Positions 53,208 to 64,000 of a stretch of 64,000 nt of DNA are shown in pieces (positions within the stretch are counted from its first letter, which is position 1; every line of letters begins with the position of its first letter). Source of the DNA: Rhynochetos jubatus (lineage: Eukaryota; Chordata; Aves; Eurypygiformes; Rhynochetidae); assembly GCA_027574665.1 (NCBI GenBank), contig CM050662.1, forward strand, positions 6,974,501 through 7,038,500, read 5' to 3'. Made by a program: the position numbers and the translations under genes. The notes beneath the pieces are model-generated. The model was given only the letters and a program-made list of their open reading frames with translations. It ran no database searches and had not been told where the DNA came from.

Positions 53208-53345
53208 ATGGACATGGCAACCCAAACAGAGCTCCCACAAAAACATGCAGCTCTCCAGGTCTCAGGTGGCAAAGTGCCTGAACCTTTCACTGGGAACAGA
53301 GGGCTGGAGTGAGAACAGCTGTGTGAGGTGCAACCAGGTGGAGCC
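53208..53345 (+). pseudogene. CR1 ORF1 N-terminal remnant
   Basis: The ATG at 53208 or 53214 opens a frame reading MATQTELPQKHAALQVSGG, close to the start of avian CR1 ORF1 as I remember it, followed by a diverged FTGNRGLE segment and a stop at 53310-53312. Downstream bases keep a trace of the cysteine-containing region (..LCEVQ..) in another frame. The body of ORF1, a nucleic-acid-binding and esterase-like protein in CR1, has been deleted before about 53360. It cannot encode a functional protein. Confidence 0.8.
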
Positions 53346-53641
53346 TCTTTGGGGCTCATTGACAGAGCTTTAAACAAGACTTGAAGGGGGAGAGGGACAA
53401 CATCAGACTTGCCTGCAACAAGCTGTGGGACAGCACACCATGGTTAGAGGGACAGGGTAGTAGTGAGGGCCCTCAGCCTGTTGCTCTGAGATATGCTGGG
53501 TACACTGCAGCACTCTCAAAGTCTTGCAGAGGTGAAGCAGGGGCTCCTGAAGCAGTAAGAGCCAGCAGAGAAACATCAGTGAAATGTCTCAAAGGAATTA
53601 AGGGACATCCCTTTAGGAAGGTGACATAGCTGAAAACCCAG

Positions 53642-54120
53642 CTGAAGTGCCTCTATACTAATGCACACAGCATGGGCAACAAACAGGAGCAGCTGGAAGA
53701 CACTGTGCTGCTAGAAAGCTATGACCTGGTTGCCATCACTGAAACTCAGTGGGACAAGACCCATGACTGGAGCAGGCTATTGATGGCTACAGGCTGTTCA
53801 GAAGGGACAGGCAGGGAAGGAGGGGGGGAGACATTGCCCTCTACATCAAGAACTGGAGATAGTTTGAAGAGCTGTCTCCAAAGAACAGCCACGAAGAGGT
53901 TGAAAGCTTATGGGTAAGAATTAGAGACTGAGGCAACAAAGGGAACCTTGTGGTTGGTGTCTACTACAGGCCACTTGATCAAGTGGAGCCTACTGATGAA
54001 GCCTTCTTTCTCCAGCTACAGGAGGCATCACGCTCACAGGATCTAGTCCTGCTGCGGGACTTCAATCACCCTGACATCTGCTGGAAAAGTAGCATGGCAA
54101 GCTCTAGGCATGCTCTACTC
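53642..54120 (+). pseudogene. CR1 ORF2 endonuclease (APE-type) remnant
   Basis: From 53642 the frame reads LKCLYTNAHSMGNKQEQLE, then YDLVAITETQWD, which carries the catalytic glutamate of the ITET motif of APE-like LINE endonucleases. A frameshift at about 53775-53780 moves the reading to IDGYRLFRRDRQGRRGG..IALYIKNW. In-frame stops follow at 53860-53862 (TAG) and 53929-53931 (TGA). Then come VGVYYRPLDQ and LVLLRDFNHPDICW, where CGG at 54055-54057 gives arginine in place of the usual glycine of the GDFN motif. The domain would nick target DNA in an active element; here it is dead. Confidence 0.9.
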
Positions 54121-54128
54121 TAGGGTTC

Positions 54129-54581
54129 TACTCTGGTGAGACCCCACCTGGAGTACTGTGTCCAGCTCTGGAGCCCTCAGTACAAGAAAGACTTGGACCT
54201 GCTGGAGTGGGTCCAGAGGAGGGCCACAGAAATCATCAGAAGGCTAGAACACCTCTCCTATGAAGAGAGGCTGAGAGAGTTGGGGTTGTTTAGCCTGGAG
54301 AAGAGAAGGTTCTGGGAAGACCTTTTTGTGGCCTTTTGGTACTTAAAGGGGGCTTATAAGAATGGTGGGGGCAAACATTTTAATACAGCCTGTAGTGACA
54401 GGACAAGAGGTAATGGGTTTAAGCTAAAAGAGGGAAGGATTTAGACTAGATATTAGGAAGAAGTTTTTTTACAATGAGGGTGGTGAAACACTGGAACAGG
54501 TTGCCCAGAGAGGTGGCAGAAGCCCCATCCTTGGAAACATTCAAGGTCAGACTTGACAGGGCTCTAAGCAACCTGGTTTAG
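54129..54581 (+). pseudogene. CR1 ORF2 C-terminal remnant
   Basis: After the internal deletion the frame resumes with [53 protein letters not shown] and [15 protein letters not shown], all typical of the segment after the CR1 polymerase domain. It is in the same frame as the upstream endonuclease part, with a stop at 54121-54123 at the junction. One-base shifts near 54437 and in the T run near 54470 break the rest. If these are ignored, the natural stop is TAG at 54579-54581. The 3' UTR follows to 54668. Confidence 0.9.
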
Positions 54582-55329
54582 TGGAAGGTATCACTGCTCA
54601 CCGCAGGTGGGTTGGACTAGAAGACCTTTGAAGGTCCCTTCCAACCCAAACCATTCTGTGATTCTAAGAACCTATGTGCAACTGAAAAATCAAATGCAGC
54701 TTTCCCCAAGGTAACATTTTGTTAGCATCTACAGTGTTCAGAAAATACTGTGTTGTTTAAATTGCTAATAATTAGGGTAGGACAACTGTGAGGTGAAACT
54801 TCAGAAAAAAATGATCACAAAAACTCCACATGATGCCAATAATTTAGCAGTTGATGGCTTGAGATTACTTAGTTGCAATATCATTTTATTCATTCACTGT
54901 GAGGAATTCTCTCTCACATATTTTGCATTCTTCCTCAAGTCAAGACAAAAGGTTTAAATTATGGAGTAGGAATTATTCTTTAGAAGATGCTGTGTTGAAA
55001 ACAGTATTGGCATTACCAGAAAAAATAATGTACTGATTCCCCCAAAAAACCAAAACTGTTGAAATGTAAACACGTTTGAACTTAAATGACTCACTCTGGA
55101 ATAATTATTTGGAGGTTCATTAAATCTATTATCTACTGAATACTGACTAATGAGTGAGTGAAAAGCAGAATCGTTCTGTTTCTAACAAGTTCTTAGGAAT
55201 GGCAGTTCTACAGAATAGAAGTCATACCAGAGTTTTGCTGTTTCTTAATGGGATAGTCATACTCTTCTCAATAGGGATAAAATAAGCTGGTCTGTACAGA
55301 AACCACTACTTACAGTGATTTAATTTGCC

Positions 55330-55345
55330 AAAAAAAAAAAAAAAA
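55330..55345. repeat. Poly-A tract (16 bases)
   Basis: An uninterrupted A16 run. I looked upstream for a retrotransposed gene copy or AATAAA signal at the right distance and saw none, so it is a plain homopolymer. Confidence 0.95.
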
Positions 55346-56203
55346 GACACTTCTGTAAAATTCTAAGTTATGATACAGAAATCTTTAGGGTTTTTATCCT
55401 CAATGAATTATACAGAACAGTAAAAGCAAATCACAGTCACATCAACCACCATAGAAAATTGTTCTAATTTATATGACAGAAGAAATTTTTGGTAAATGTT
55501 CTCCTGGTCTTGTACATCTTAGGCTGGGAACTATGCATATGACCAAGAAATGAAGAAATCACTATACTGCTCATCAGCTTTAAAGGTATTCATGAACTTA
55601 TGGATTATGGACATTCTTATAGGCAAGACACAGAGAATCCATGTGAAAAGTCAATCATTGTTCACTAATGCTTCTACTGTCTTACAGCCAGCAATGGATG
55701 TACTAACTAACTCAATCTGCATCCACAGTTTGATGCATCCACTATACTGGATAGCACTCAGGTTTACACACATTTATTTTTGCTAAGTTTATTCCACCTG
55801 TGTTGAAGAAGGATAATAGTTTTTGAAGAAAGCTAAAGTTGAAAAATAAAGCAGTGCAGGCTTCTGTCTGAAGTTGAATCATGGAAATAAGTACTCATGT
55901 AATTTTTCTTGAAAAAATAAACAAGCATTGTAACTTAAGATAGACCTATCTTCCACTTAAATAAATCAGTTCCACATTTAATTCCTCTTTTATGATAAAG
56001 ACATCTGCCTTTTATGATAAAATTTCTAACTTGCCAACGGATGCGCATACAAAACCATCAAGAAAGATGGGTGAAAGATGCAAGAATAAGTAGTTATGTC
56101 TGAAAATATCAATCCATATCCAATTCTTCTATTACTTATATTTTTGAATGAATTCTGATCCTGTAGTTTCTCAGTTAGCATAAAACACTCACCTGAATTA
56201 GGC

Positions 56204-56220
56204 TTTTTTTTTTTTTTTTT
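56204..56220. repeat. Poly-T tract (17 bases)
   Basis: T17 followed by ACAG. It resembles a polypyrimidine tract plus splice acceptor, but the downstream plus-strand frame has no recognisable protein. Confidence 0.95.
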
Positions 56221-59200
56221 ACAGTACGCATTTTGATTCCCTACTGCATTAAGCATTCTATAAAATGCAGTCTCTCAAATGTGCTTCAGGTAGCCAAAGC
56301 ACCCAAGAAACTTTTCAATCATCCATACCCAAAGTTTGTAATTCTCCCTGTTTAATTATCCCATTGCACTCTGCAAACAAAGTGTTTTCTCAAAGTACTG
56401 GTCAAGCCATTTTGCAAATCTGCTGGCTCCTGCAAGTCAGAACATAGCAAGCTTTAGTCCATTAGTATGACAGGTAGTGCTCTTACTAACAACTGCTTTT
56501 TACTCTGCCTGACAAATGTGCTCTGTGCCATGGCTGACGTTTGTGTAGTAATCAGGACTGATGGATAGGGACGCCAGTGCTGCCGAAAGTGCCCCCCATT
56601 TTAATGTGAGCGATTTGTCAAATGTGCTGCTATCGCACTGCTGTCAGGCACAGCCAAGAAAGCACTCTGTCATCTTTCCACCAACCAAGGTCACTTTGGC
56701 TGGGACAGGAGAACTCTCCAATGAAATTTTCACCTTTACTGGCTATGTGAATGGCCTAGTCTTCATGACATTTCGTTTATTTTAAGCAGTCCTTAGAAGT
56801 TCTTGCAAAATGTCCTTGTTACCAAATACTAGTTAAAATATAAAAATAAAAGCACATCTAAGCAGAAGCTGCACAGTAGCTAACAATACAAATTTGGAGT
56901 TTCAGAAACACATACTTATTGTAAGCCCTTGCTTGTCAGGCTCTTACAAGACAGACATAATTTAAGAATTATTTAACAATTCAGGAGCTTGTGCCACCAG
57001 AACACCTTAAAATACAAAGACAACACAGTACGGAACAATGATCTAAAGAACAAAGTGACAAATCTACAAAATATATTGGTGTTAGCATCACAAAATTTCC
57101 AGTAAACTGGAGTCCCCTAAACCAAAAGATACAGAAATACAGAAAAAAGTAGAACCTTTACTCTCTACCACATAAAACGCAGAGAATTGGTAACTGTTTC
57201 TGCACTAATTGTCAGCTAGGAAATTACAAGCTTTTTTTGCAGTGTAGCAGCCTCCAGTTCTTAAGGAGGCCTCTTTTTTTTTTTGTGCCAACACAAAATT
57301 GTAAGCACACCAATGAGTTTTAGATACTCATGCATTTAAAAAAAACAAGTTATCTCTGTCTTCAGTCACTTATATAAAAGCCTGGTCTTCAGCGACTAAG
57401 GAATTTAAATTACTAGGGGACCTTGATGTAAAGCGTGAGAGCAAAGTTATACCAAAGGCATTTGTGAAGTAACAGCCTACTGAAAAAAGTGTTTTACAGA
57501 TCAACCCAGACTGCAATAGTCCTATCATTCCTATCACATAAAGGAACACAATACGAGTTTGTCCATGAGGCAGAATACAAATCAGCTCACACACACTTGC
57601 CTACAACTCCTCTGAAATCTGGAGTATTTACTGACAAAAAACAAAGCCTGTAAGAAAATATCATTCAAGGTAAAAAAAACCCACACAAGATACGCAGGCA
57701 GAAAGTAGCTGTAATAACAGAAGATGGGATAAATCAAACCACACTAACCTTTTGCCCACTACAAAACCCTGATTGGTGTGGGCAGCCCTGTGCAAAGTTA
57801 CTCTCACAGCTACATCCACCCCAGACCTATTGTCAATTATTTTTGTTTCCAAGGACTGCAGAGATGGAATAGTCAAGTCCATAAATATTGACACTACATC
57901 CTGTTTTGCTATGCCTTCCCCAGAGCCCCAGATGAACTGACAACAGCTGAGAAAACCTCTACTACTGCCAAGACACTCTCAACGCTCCTACTCGCTTCCT
58001 AAACTGTGAGCACCACAGAGTTGTTTGAGATTGTCTTCACATACTATAAGTGCGTTCTCAACAACTTGAGTGGACATTAATTCTATGTCTGTAAAGTAAA
58101 TACATATTTATTGTTTTAGTGACCACAGAAAAACTCCTCTCTCCCTTTTACTATGGCATATCATCGCTTCACATCAAGAGAGACTCATGGATCAAGGAAA
58201 AGGAATGTTGTAAAGTCAAGAAGCCAAGAAAGGTAGACATTGTATTTTATTTAGAAACTGATCTAGTCCATGACTGGCTGTCTCTCAAAACATGTTAAAA
58301 AACCACCAGGCCATTTGGCTACTCTCTCTTTAAAGGTGTCCTGGTTTTCATCTGACTACTTCTTTAATACAGATTTGGATCAGGTAGTGATCTCAACTTG
58401 CTGTGAAAAAGGTAAACATGCCTTCTGTGCCAGAAGGCCTTTGGCTGCAAACTGTGGCTTGGCATTACTATAAGCACAGAAGGTAAATAATGATTAAATA
58501 TCTGCATTGTTAAGACTGTCAAAAACATTCTATTCTAGGTCAAGTTTCTGAGAAGCTTCAGAAACGTGTGACAGCAGCATCTAGGGACACAATTAAAGAA
58601 AAACAAATTTCTTGCGAAGGAAGAACTTGTGCAGTTTCACCCGTTCCAATACCTCAGCATTAGAGAGTCATCCTGCAATTGTGGGCGAAACTTCTGCTGT
58701 TATTAAAGTTCATGCCAAAACAGGCAATGTATGAGCCTCCAAAAATTACTGCTTCTACAGGTACAGTAGACACATTGAGAATAGCAGAAAAGTAACCCCA
58801 AACCCTGTGATTCTTTAGAAATCGGTATGGCCACATAAGTCAACCAAACCCTTGTAAAACTACAGTAACAATAAGCACAGGATAGGAAGGAAGAATATCT
58901 GTTCTGCTGTGCTTTAGGTTGTGGATGCTCAGAAAATGAAAAATAAGAAAGCAGATGAGCTTGAATGAAGAGACTTGAGAAGCAGCATGGGGGGAGGGAA
59001 GGGGGGAAGAAAACATGGAAATAAAAACAGACAGGTAGAAATGGCAAAAATTTAACTGCAGCAAAGATTAATGAAACTGTGCATTCAGGACGTAGGTATG
59101 ACTGTGTATCTTGCTAATTTACAGGAATATATATGTAGACCCTATCATGAAAACATTTCAAACTGTTCAACCACAATGATGGAAAGCTTTTGCCAGTCTC

Positions 59201-61738
59201 AGTTTAATCTGTCCAGATCCCTCCTCACGTGAAAATAACGGTATCATAACCAGTTCTTAAACAGAAGCACTTGCATAGATTAATTTGGACAACTGTATAT
59301 AAACATACACATAACTAACACACACATATGTGCACATGGAAAAAACCCATACAGACAGAATCCTTTGGGGAAAGGATGACTTTGGAGACAGAACAGAGGC
59401 AATTCAAGGTCCAGAAGTGAAATTGTTCAAAATTGTTCTTGAGAACAATTCTAAAAGAATAAGGTTCATGGTTGCGTACAATATCAGTCAGCGAAATCAA
59501 TAGCTAATCACACTGAGAAGTAATAAAGAATGTGGGAGCTTTAAAAAAAAAGTGCAATATCAAATCTACTCTTGCACTGATATCAGGGAAACTCAGCCCT
59601 TCTTATCAAATAGTAAATACTCACAGTCTCATTCTCACAGATTCCTTGCCAGCACTATTCCCTGTACAGGAAGTGATAGACTGAACCCATGCAGAACTTC
59701 CAGTTTCCTCAGTTAAATGCGTCATACTGCCCGTTAAATATTTGAAGACAGTCTTGGAATTACCAAATTATTTGAAAAACTTCAAGCTGAAACAACAAAA
59801 ATTTATTTTCTAAAAGATAAAAGTAAGCTTAAACCAAAACTAAAAATACTGACTTGGAACTTCGTACAAGATGAAAACTTGAGATGTCCTTATATCTCAG
59901 TTCAGTCTATATTTTAAAAGGAATTAGAAAATTACTCAACAGACAAAGAAGAGTTATTAAGCACGCTAAATAATGGTAAAATGATAATTACACTGGAGAT
60001 TTGTCTTAATAAATGAGATGCGAAGGGGTCTTTATTATCCACCCATGTGCATGTAGAATTTAATTAGTTATCACCTATAAATGCTAATAACAGAGCTGCC
60101 AATCAATCTCCTACACAGTAATAGGGGAAACTCCCAAAAATATCAGAAGAGAATGCTGAAGAACCCTTCGGTGAGAAAACAGTTAACCCAACAGCAATAT
60201 GGAGAGAAGGAATTCCTCAGAGAGCCTAAAGAGATGTTTTCATCTCATTACATCTACCTTCATAATTATAACAAACTCATCAGCCTCTAGATGAATACCA
60301 CATATAATCATTTTCCTGCATATTTTCCAAAGCAGGAAACTTAACAAGATATAAATGCTGAAGACTAATTTAGGCTATTTGCAGTTCTCATCTCATCTTG
60401 AACTGAAATAAGGGGAAAAGCAGTATAGTTAAGCTAAAAATAACTAGAGAGGCTTGTGCTTATTTATTTACTGTAATCCTTGCTCAGAGCCAGGTATGTA
60501 ACAGGTGTATCCTGAAGGCAAGTTTAAATCATGGCTAGATTATGGTCTTTAAATAATAACATATTAATGTGAATAACTAGAGAAGCTGGCATGTTTCTAA
60601 TTCTACATAAATGGCTGCTTTCATGAAAACATTTTAAAATACATAAAAATAAAATTAAAAGTCTATACCAAAAAAACCCCAATAAAAAACCAAACACATA
60701 TCTGAAAATACTACCCCGCCAGAATAATTTCACTTACACTGACATGAAAAAACAGACTAGAGGATTATATTCAGTTGAACAAAATCACATACGAGGTACA
60801 ATAATAATATTAATAATCAGGAAAATCCTGACCCACCCAGTGAAAGTGGAGCTCTGCCAGAAATGTATTTCTTGGCAAGGCGCTGTGCCCACTAATTAGC
60901 AACTGAACCATTTGGGGAAAGTTACTCTGTGTCCTCAGGAACTGATACAGAGCTGTCCAAATCCACCTACCTCTCCAAAAGTGAAATTGTGTTGTTACAC
61001 ATATTGGCACAGAATAGGATCAGGCAACAGCGTCCAATACGAATCAGGAGGATTCCAGATGAACTGGGGGATAAAGGGTGGGTGTACGTACACATGCACA
61101 ACACCTGCTTAGCATTCCCCCCAGAAAGGCAATATTTTTCTTCATTAGCTAAGTGCGCTGTGTAGTGTGCAAAGCTGCCAAGCCTTTGCTTCTACAGCAG
61201 CGATGCTGTTCCACAGCCCCATATGAAGATCGCTGAAGGAAGGAAGTCTATCCGCTGAATACAGCTATTGTTATTGACACATACAGCAAAGGAAACCAGA
61301 GATATCCATTGGACACCAAACGAATTTCCTGTTTAATCCCAAACCTTTCTCATCTGTTTTCTTCACACTCTACCTCCCAGTATCAGTACGGAACTGCCAG
61401 GAGGAGAGGGACAAGAGTTATCTCAAGGAGTGGTCCCAGCAATGACTTGTGCAAACGTGGCTCTGTGTTCCCTGCTTCACGTCCACACAAAGAACCTTCC
61501 TTCCAGAGAGTCAGCGTCCACCACTCCAGTCAGGATCACCTAAAGGGTTTAAACTAATTACTGAGAAACGTGGTATGCACAGTGATCCCACCTGAAGCCA
61601 CCGCATTTATGCATTTCTAACGCCACTGGGGCAGTGGGAGGCAGCTCTGCTTCAGCAAGTCTTCAAATCTGGCCTGATAAGGAAACTGGTTCTTAACATC
61701 CAAAATAGACTGAAATCTCCATTAACACTTAATAAGCA

Positions 61739-61862
61739 TAATCACACAATCACTAAGGTTGGAAAAGACCTATAAGATCACCTAGTCCAACCATCAACCC
61801 AACACTGCCATACCCACTAGAACATGCCCTCAAGCACTATGTCTACACATTCCTTAATGGGG
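61739..61862 (-). mobile_element. CR1 LINE, 5'-truncated 3' fragment
   Basis: CACACAATCACTAAGGTTGG, AAAAGACCTATAAGATCACC, TAGTCCAACCATCAACCC and AACACTGCCATACCCACTAG match, in order, the reverse complement of an avian CR1 3' end of the subfamily with GGTTGGAAAAGACCTCTAAG and CCAACCATCAACCC. This wording differs from the other CR1 copies here, which read GGAAGGGACC, so it belongs to another CR1 subfamily. About 120 bp remain. Confidence 0.9.
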
Positions 61863-64000
61863 GCTTTTAGATGTGACATCACTGAACTGTCTACTGAAGG
61901 AGAATCCTGCTTTCTTTTTATACTTTACAACTTAACAAATCTCACATATTATGGAAAAATTATTTAAAAATGCCCCGTCTCCAAATCACAAGCTGTATTG
62001 ACAGATAGCTTATGACAGATACCAATGAGTAAACACATATGGACAGAGGCAGTTCAAAGGAATTGACAGTTATTTGTCTTTTTTTGACAAAATATCCAAG
62101 AATTTCAACATGAAATAATACTTACTTGTTTGCCAAAAAGCATATTTTACACAAACGTTAAAGCCAATAATAAACAGCATTGCAAAAATCACTATTATGG
62201 CTGAGGCGCTAAATGTGACCCAAAATAAGGGGTTGAAATCATGTGAGTACAAAGATTTCATAAGTTTTTGGTTTTTAAACCCAAACATATTAGCATGGCA
62301 GGTGTCTCACTGTCCTTCCTGTCAGCATGCTTTACACTGCCTTTGTGCATTGATGGTGTGCTCGAAAAGGTCGTAAAAAGAGAAAGGATAAAAAAAAGTA
62401 GAGGGAATATCGGAGAACATCATAAACCAACCCAAAGTGCTGACTCATGCTGTAACCGTACAAAGCTGAAAAAGAGGCCACCGCAGAGGAAACGGCGGAA
62501 AGTCTGAAAAATTCACCGCCTTCGCTAACGCGTTCAAAGTGGTATTTGATAAAACCTCATACAAAGGAGGAGTCCAACTTTCAAGCAATAGCCTTAACAG
62601 GCAAATCTTCTGGACTGTATTCCTGTCCTTAACTCCTCGTGCAGACGACAGACAAGAGGAGCAGGGCAGCAGCCCTCTTGCCATCCGCCCTCCAACAAAG
62701 GCAGCCTTCTTTCTGTGCAGGCAGCCACAGCTGCTTCCCAGCCCTCTTCTGGGGCCACTTTCCGGAGATCTCTGTTCAGACTCTGATCACTGGTGGTACT
62801 ACCTGCCCCCCTCCCCTCCCACTCTCAGCGTCTTTTTAGCTGACTATTATTCTGTACTAATCAAGTAAAGCAGACGAATAACTTTCCTATTCAGACATAA
62901 TTCATTATCCTTATTTACCCAAGCTGGCAAAATTTAGAAAGATTATTCCTTCCAGCCTTTTTAATTACCAAAATTCTACTTGCTTTAAAATACCATCGTC
63001 TCCCTTGAGTATTCAGCAGAGCTGAAGATCACCATGGCAATAAGAAAATGGTGCCAGTGTTATCTTGGCACTGACTGTCTACAGATCTCGGGAGACTTAG
63101 CACAGGAGAAAATTGAGTTCACGTAAAAGAGGAACTCACTCCCTGTAATGATTTCAATATACCTTTTATTTTTGCTAATTTGTTGTTAAAGAAGTTGATT
63201 TAAAAGAGAAACCAAACCACCTTAGAAGCGTACACTTTCCTAAAGAGGCAAACAAAATAGCTAATGAGTTTACTATTTCAAGGTGAAATCCTCGTTACTT
63301 ACACAAAACCCCCAAGGTCCTATAGTCAGTAGCTGGATACGAGTGAAAGTGTTGCCAAAGCACTGAAGCAAAGAAAAACAACCCACATGGAAACAAAGTT
63401 TGAGAAAAAAAAAAATTCTGGAGTTCTTCAGATCCCTTTTAATCTTAGTTTCAGGCATATGATGAAGCTTTTCTCTACCACCACAACATACAGAAACCTG
63501 TAGTTCTCCTGCCCAGCACAACAATGCCTAAGTTTGGGGTTGGTTTGTTTGCTTTTTCCTCCCCGTCCCCGCCCCCCTTTCCATAAACCATGTCACAGGG
63601 ACAAGGGATACTTTTTAATTTGATATCAGTAATGTAACACACAACACAATCAAACAAAAACTGGTAGCAATACAAATGAAAAGGAGATGTACTGCCCCGA
63701 ACTTGTCAACCAGCCTTTCTGTCAAAAGCCAGTGCAGCACAGGAGCATCTCCTGAAGGCCAAGCACCACACAGACAAGAGGGACAATGTATACCAGAAGA
63801 CACTACTACTAAGCCATGCAGGTGAAGATACAAAGAGCACCTTCCCTTCAAATATACTGTAGTGCCAGTGTAACTGCAGGTTTTCTTTTTTATGGTATCA
63901 AACCAGCCACTGATACGCTCTATTCTTTTGTAGTCTAACAGGACAGAGGGAAAATAGACTATATATCATCCCAATGCCTACACACACACAAAAAGACAAG
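61863..64000. other. Unique non-coding DNA with one weak exon candidate
   Basis: Mostly unrecognised. It includes the short hydrophobic minus-strand frame between splice-like signals at 62126-62208, a GC-richer patch at about 62630-62830 and a C-rich run at 63559-63578. A short CA run ends the window at about 63980-63990. Confidence 0.5.

Larger units (their letters stand above)
52870..54668 (+). mobile_element. CR1 LINE with both ends present but large internal deletions
   Basis: A 1.8-kb plus-strand CR1. Visible in order are a GC-rich 5' region (52870-53207), the start of ORF1, the ORF1-ORF2 transition, the ORF2 endonuclease region, a junction at about 54105-54125, the ORF2 C-terminal region, and the 3' UTR ending GGTCCCTTCCAACCCAAACC..ATTCTGTGATTCTAAG. 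A full CR1 is about 4.5 kb, so most of ORF1 and the whole reverse transcriptase core are missing. Most CR1 copies lose their 5' end; this one keeps it and has lost the middle. It is clearly inactive. The exact 5' boundary is approximate. Confidence 0.92.
54669..61738. other. Unique AT-rich non-coding DNA
   Basis: About 7 kb without a recognised gene or transposon. It contains A16 at 55330-55345, T17 at 56204-56220, a 13-base direct repeat (CTTTTATGATAAA) at about 55986-56020 and a G-rich patch at 58989-59008. Frames of up to 114 codons (minus, 58703-59047) show no recognisable domain. Confidence 0.55.

Noticed and set aside
56204..56256. T17-ACAG resembling a 3' splice acceptor on the plus strand
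   Set aside because: The downstream frame is short and unrecognisable; a homopolymer before AG is common in AT-rich DNA.
62630..62830. GC-richer patch as possible exon or CpG-type promoter
   Set aside because: Few CpG dinucleotides and no recognisable protein in any frame; not enough to call a gene or promoter.
1..64000. Search for CRISPR arrays, bacterial operons, phage genes or a defence system
   Set aside because: No regularly spaced repeats, no long ORFs and no ribosome-binding context. The repeats (CR1, ERVL-like LTRs) mark this as avian nuclear DNA.

Overview
The window looks like non-coding DNA from a bird genome, either intergenic or the inside of a large intron. The evidence is the repeat content. 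There are several CR1 LINE copies whose 3' ends carry the typical avian CR1 terminal sequence, and two long terminal repeats of an ERVL-like type that I recognise from avian genomes. The rest is AT-rich unique sequence with scattered short simple repeats. I found no intact host protein-coding gene, rRNA, tRNA or CRISPR array, and no bacterial-style operon. The open reading frames are short, up to about 137 codons. Apart from the CR1 remnants they resemble no protein I know, which fits chance ORFs in such DNA.

Layout. Positions 1-23450 are almost entirely unrecognised AT-rich sequence. They hold a C-rich tract that can form a G-quadruplex on the minus strand (2551-2580), one old CR1 scrap (about 7560) and a (CT)20 microsatellite (20777-20816). 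A 365-bp CR1 3' fragment on the minus strand follows at 23452-23816. At 33223-33737 (+) and 35209-35751 (-) lie two solo LTRs of one ERVL-like family in opposite orientations, about 1.5 kb apart; the second has a near-perfect 5-bp target duplication. A small CR1 scrap sits at 42151-42210, and a very decayed reverse transcriptase remnant of an older CR1-type LINE at about 44755-45060.

The most structured part is 52516-54668. A minus-strand CR1 3' fragment is followed by a plus-strand CR1 that keeps both ends: 5' region, start of ORF1, ORF2 endonuclease, ORF2 C-terminus and 3' UTR. It has lost most of ORF1 and the whole reverse transcriptase core. A last CR1 fragment lies at 61739-61862. At 62126-62208 (-) a short hydrophobic reading frame between plausible splice signals is a weak exon candidate.

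Nothing here works as a gene system. The LINE and LTR copies are all broken or solo and should be inert as coding units, although LTRs and palindromes can act as regulatory DNA. Family names come from memory of consensus sequences and were not checked against a database.
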